Assembly: GCA_030710605.1 (NCBI GenBank)
Contig: CP092863.1
Span: forward strand, 110,540,426 to 110,604,425
Direction: 5' to 3'
DNA length: 64,000 nucleotides
DNA from: Cordylochernes scorpioides
Lineage: Eukaryota; Arthropoda; Arachnida; Pseudoscorpiones; Chernetidae
In this document: positions 63,737 through 64,000 of the stretch, piece by piece
Position numbering within the stretch: position 1 is the first letter of the stretch
How the letters are laid out: each line of letters begins with the position of its first letter
Program-made: the position numbers and the translations under genes
Notes under the pieces: model-generated
What the model was told of the DNA's origin: nothing
Databases searched by the model: none
Seen by the model: only the letters and a program-made list of their open reading frames with translations

Positions 63737-64000
63737 AGGTAATTTGCCTTTGTAAGTAAGTTTTGATAATTTCTAATAACTTTTCGCACAGTTCCCTGGT
63801 GTCAGAACGAGTAGTTTTCTTTTTTGCAGTTTCAGCGTAACTTGCCTTTTGTTTTTCAACAGTTGCTTCTTCTGTTTTAGTGGAGCTTGCTTGAGGTATG
63901 GTGTTAGGGGAGTTTTGTCTGGGAGGCTTTAGCTGCTGTTGTTGTGGCTTCGGAAAATTTTGGCATCCGCGGTAATTGGCTGTGTGCGCCTCTCCACAGT
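63636..64000 (-). CDS. Jockey-type ORF1, C-terminal part
   Basis: In frame from 63998: CGEAHTANYRGC, the last CCHC-type zinc knuckle of a non-LTR gag-like protein, then a Gln/Pro-rich and Lys-rich tail, ending TGA at 63636. 120 residues are visible; the start is outside. It overlaps ORF2 by about 100 nt in another frame (ORF2 is +1 relative to it). An RNA-binding nucleocapsid-like role follows from the family. Confidence 0.85.
   Translation of the reverse strand, partial: CGEAHTANYRGCQNFPKPQQQQLKPPRQNSPNTIPQASSTKTEEATVEKQKASYAETAKKKTTRSDTRELCEKLLEIIKTYLQRQITFENRFLELQRNQTQKRRISTFFRRKLNRHGTAQ

Larger units (their letters stand above)
60978..64000 (-). mobile_element. Jockey-type non-LTR retrotransposon (5' end beyond window)
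   Basis: ORF1 end, overlapping ORF2 and a ~130-bp 3' UTR ending in (ATAA)n at about 60978-60998 on the minus strand. A short tetranucleotide tail rather than poly(A) is seen in several non-LTR families. Both visible ORFs are free of stops, so the copy may be young. Confidence 0.88.

Overview
This is a repeat-dominated, AT-rich stretch of an invertebrate animal genome. Evidence for a eukaryote: spliced coding exons with GT/AG borders, an intron-containing tRNA-Tyr, and many metazoan transposon families. The one host protein-coding gene is the 3' part of a LIM-homeodomain gene of the Lhx1/5 (lim1) class on the + strand. The phylum is not fixed by sequence alone; a protostome is likely.

Layout. 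1-7.7 kb: three satellite-like arrays (85-, 80- and 70-bp units) and two tRNA-derived SINEs. 7.7-13 kb: AT-rich DNA, a 74-bp array inside a mariner-type MITE, and a roughly 25-copy 66-bp array whose unit is colinear with about 57 nt of U6 snRNA. 13-24.3 kb: intronic-looking DNA upstream of lim1 with small hammerhead-ribozyme elements, MITEs, a SINE with a visible empty site, and a tRNA-Arg. 24.3-30.2 kb: lim1 exons A (24357-24583), B (27011-27179) and C (29781-29968) plus 3' UTR. Each of the three acceptors lies 40-60 bp downstream of a different tandem array. 30.2-36 kb: very AT-rich DNA, a 91-bp array inside a Tigger-like MITE, a second tRNA-Arg and SINEs.

36.1-44.4 kb is one complex Penelope-like retroelement insertion: an inverted 5'-truncated copy, a short fragment and two nearly identical 2,699-bp units head to tail. 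They carry hammerhead motifs and are bracketed by a probable 12-bp target duplication inside the 74-bp array. A second, older Penelope-like fragment follows. 46-60 kb is a nest of non-autonomous Helitron-like elements (5' TC, 3' hairpin plus CTAG, A/T insertion sites). It contains tRNA-Gly(GCC) copies, a tRNA-Tyr, a 32-bp minisatellite and a decayed Tigger-like transposon split by a Helitron. 60.2-64 kb holds a non-LTR 3' fragment, another hammerhead element and a Jockey-type non-LTR retrotransposon on the - strand with an intact ORF2 and the end of ORF1.

How the parts relate. Penelope-like elements are known hammerhead carriers, and very short hammerhead elements (retrozymes) are thought to be moved by them; both occur here. 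Several tandem arrays are clearly built from mobile or small-RNA sequence: the 80-bp array from a SINE tail, the 74- and 91-bp arrays from MITE interiors, the 66-bp array from U6, and the 111-bp array from Helitron 3' ends. The locus therefore looks like one in which RNA-derived and transposon-derived units repeatedly become tandem arrays. Single-base homopolymer length differences break lim1 and the Penelope-like ORFs and may be assembly errors.
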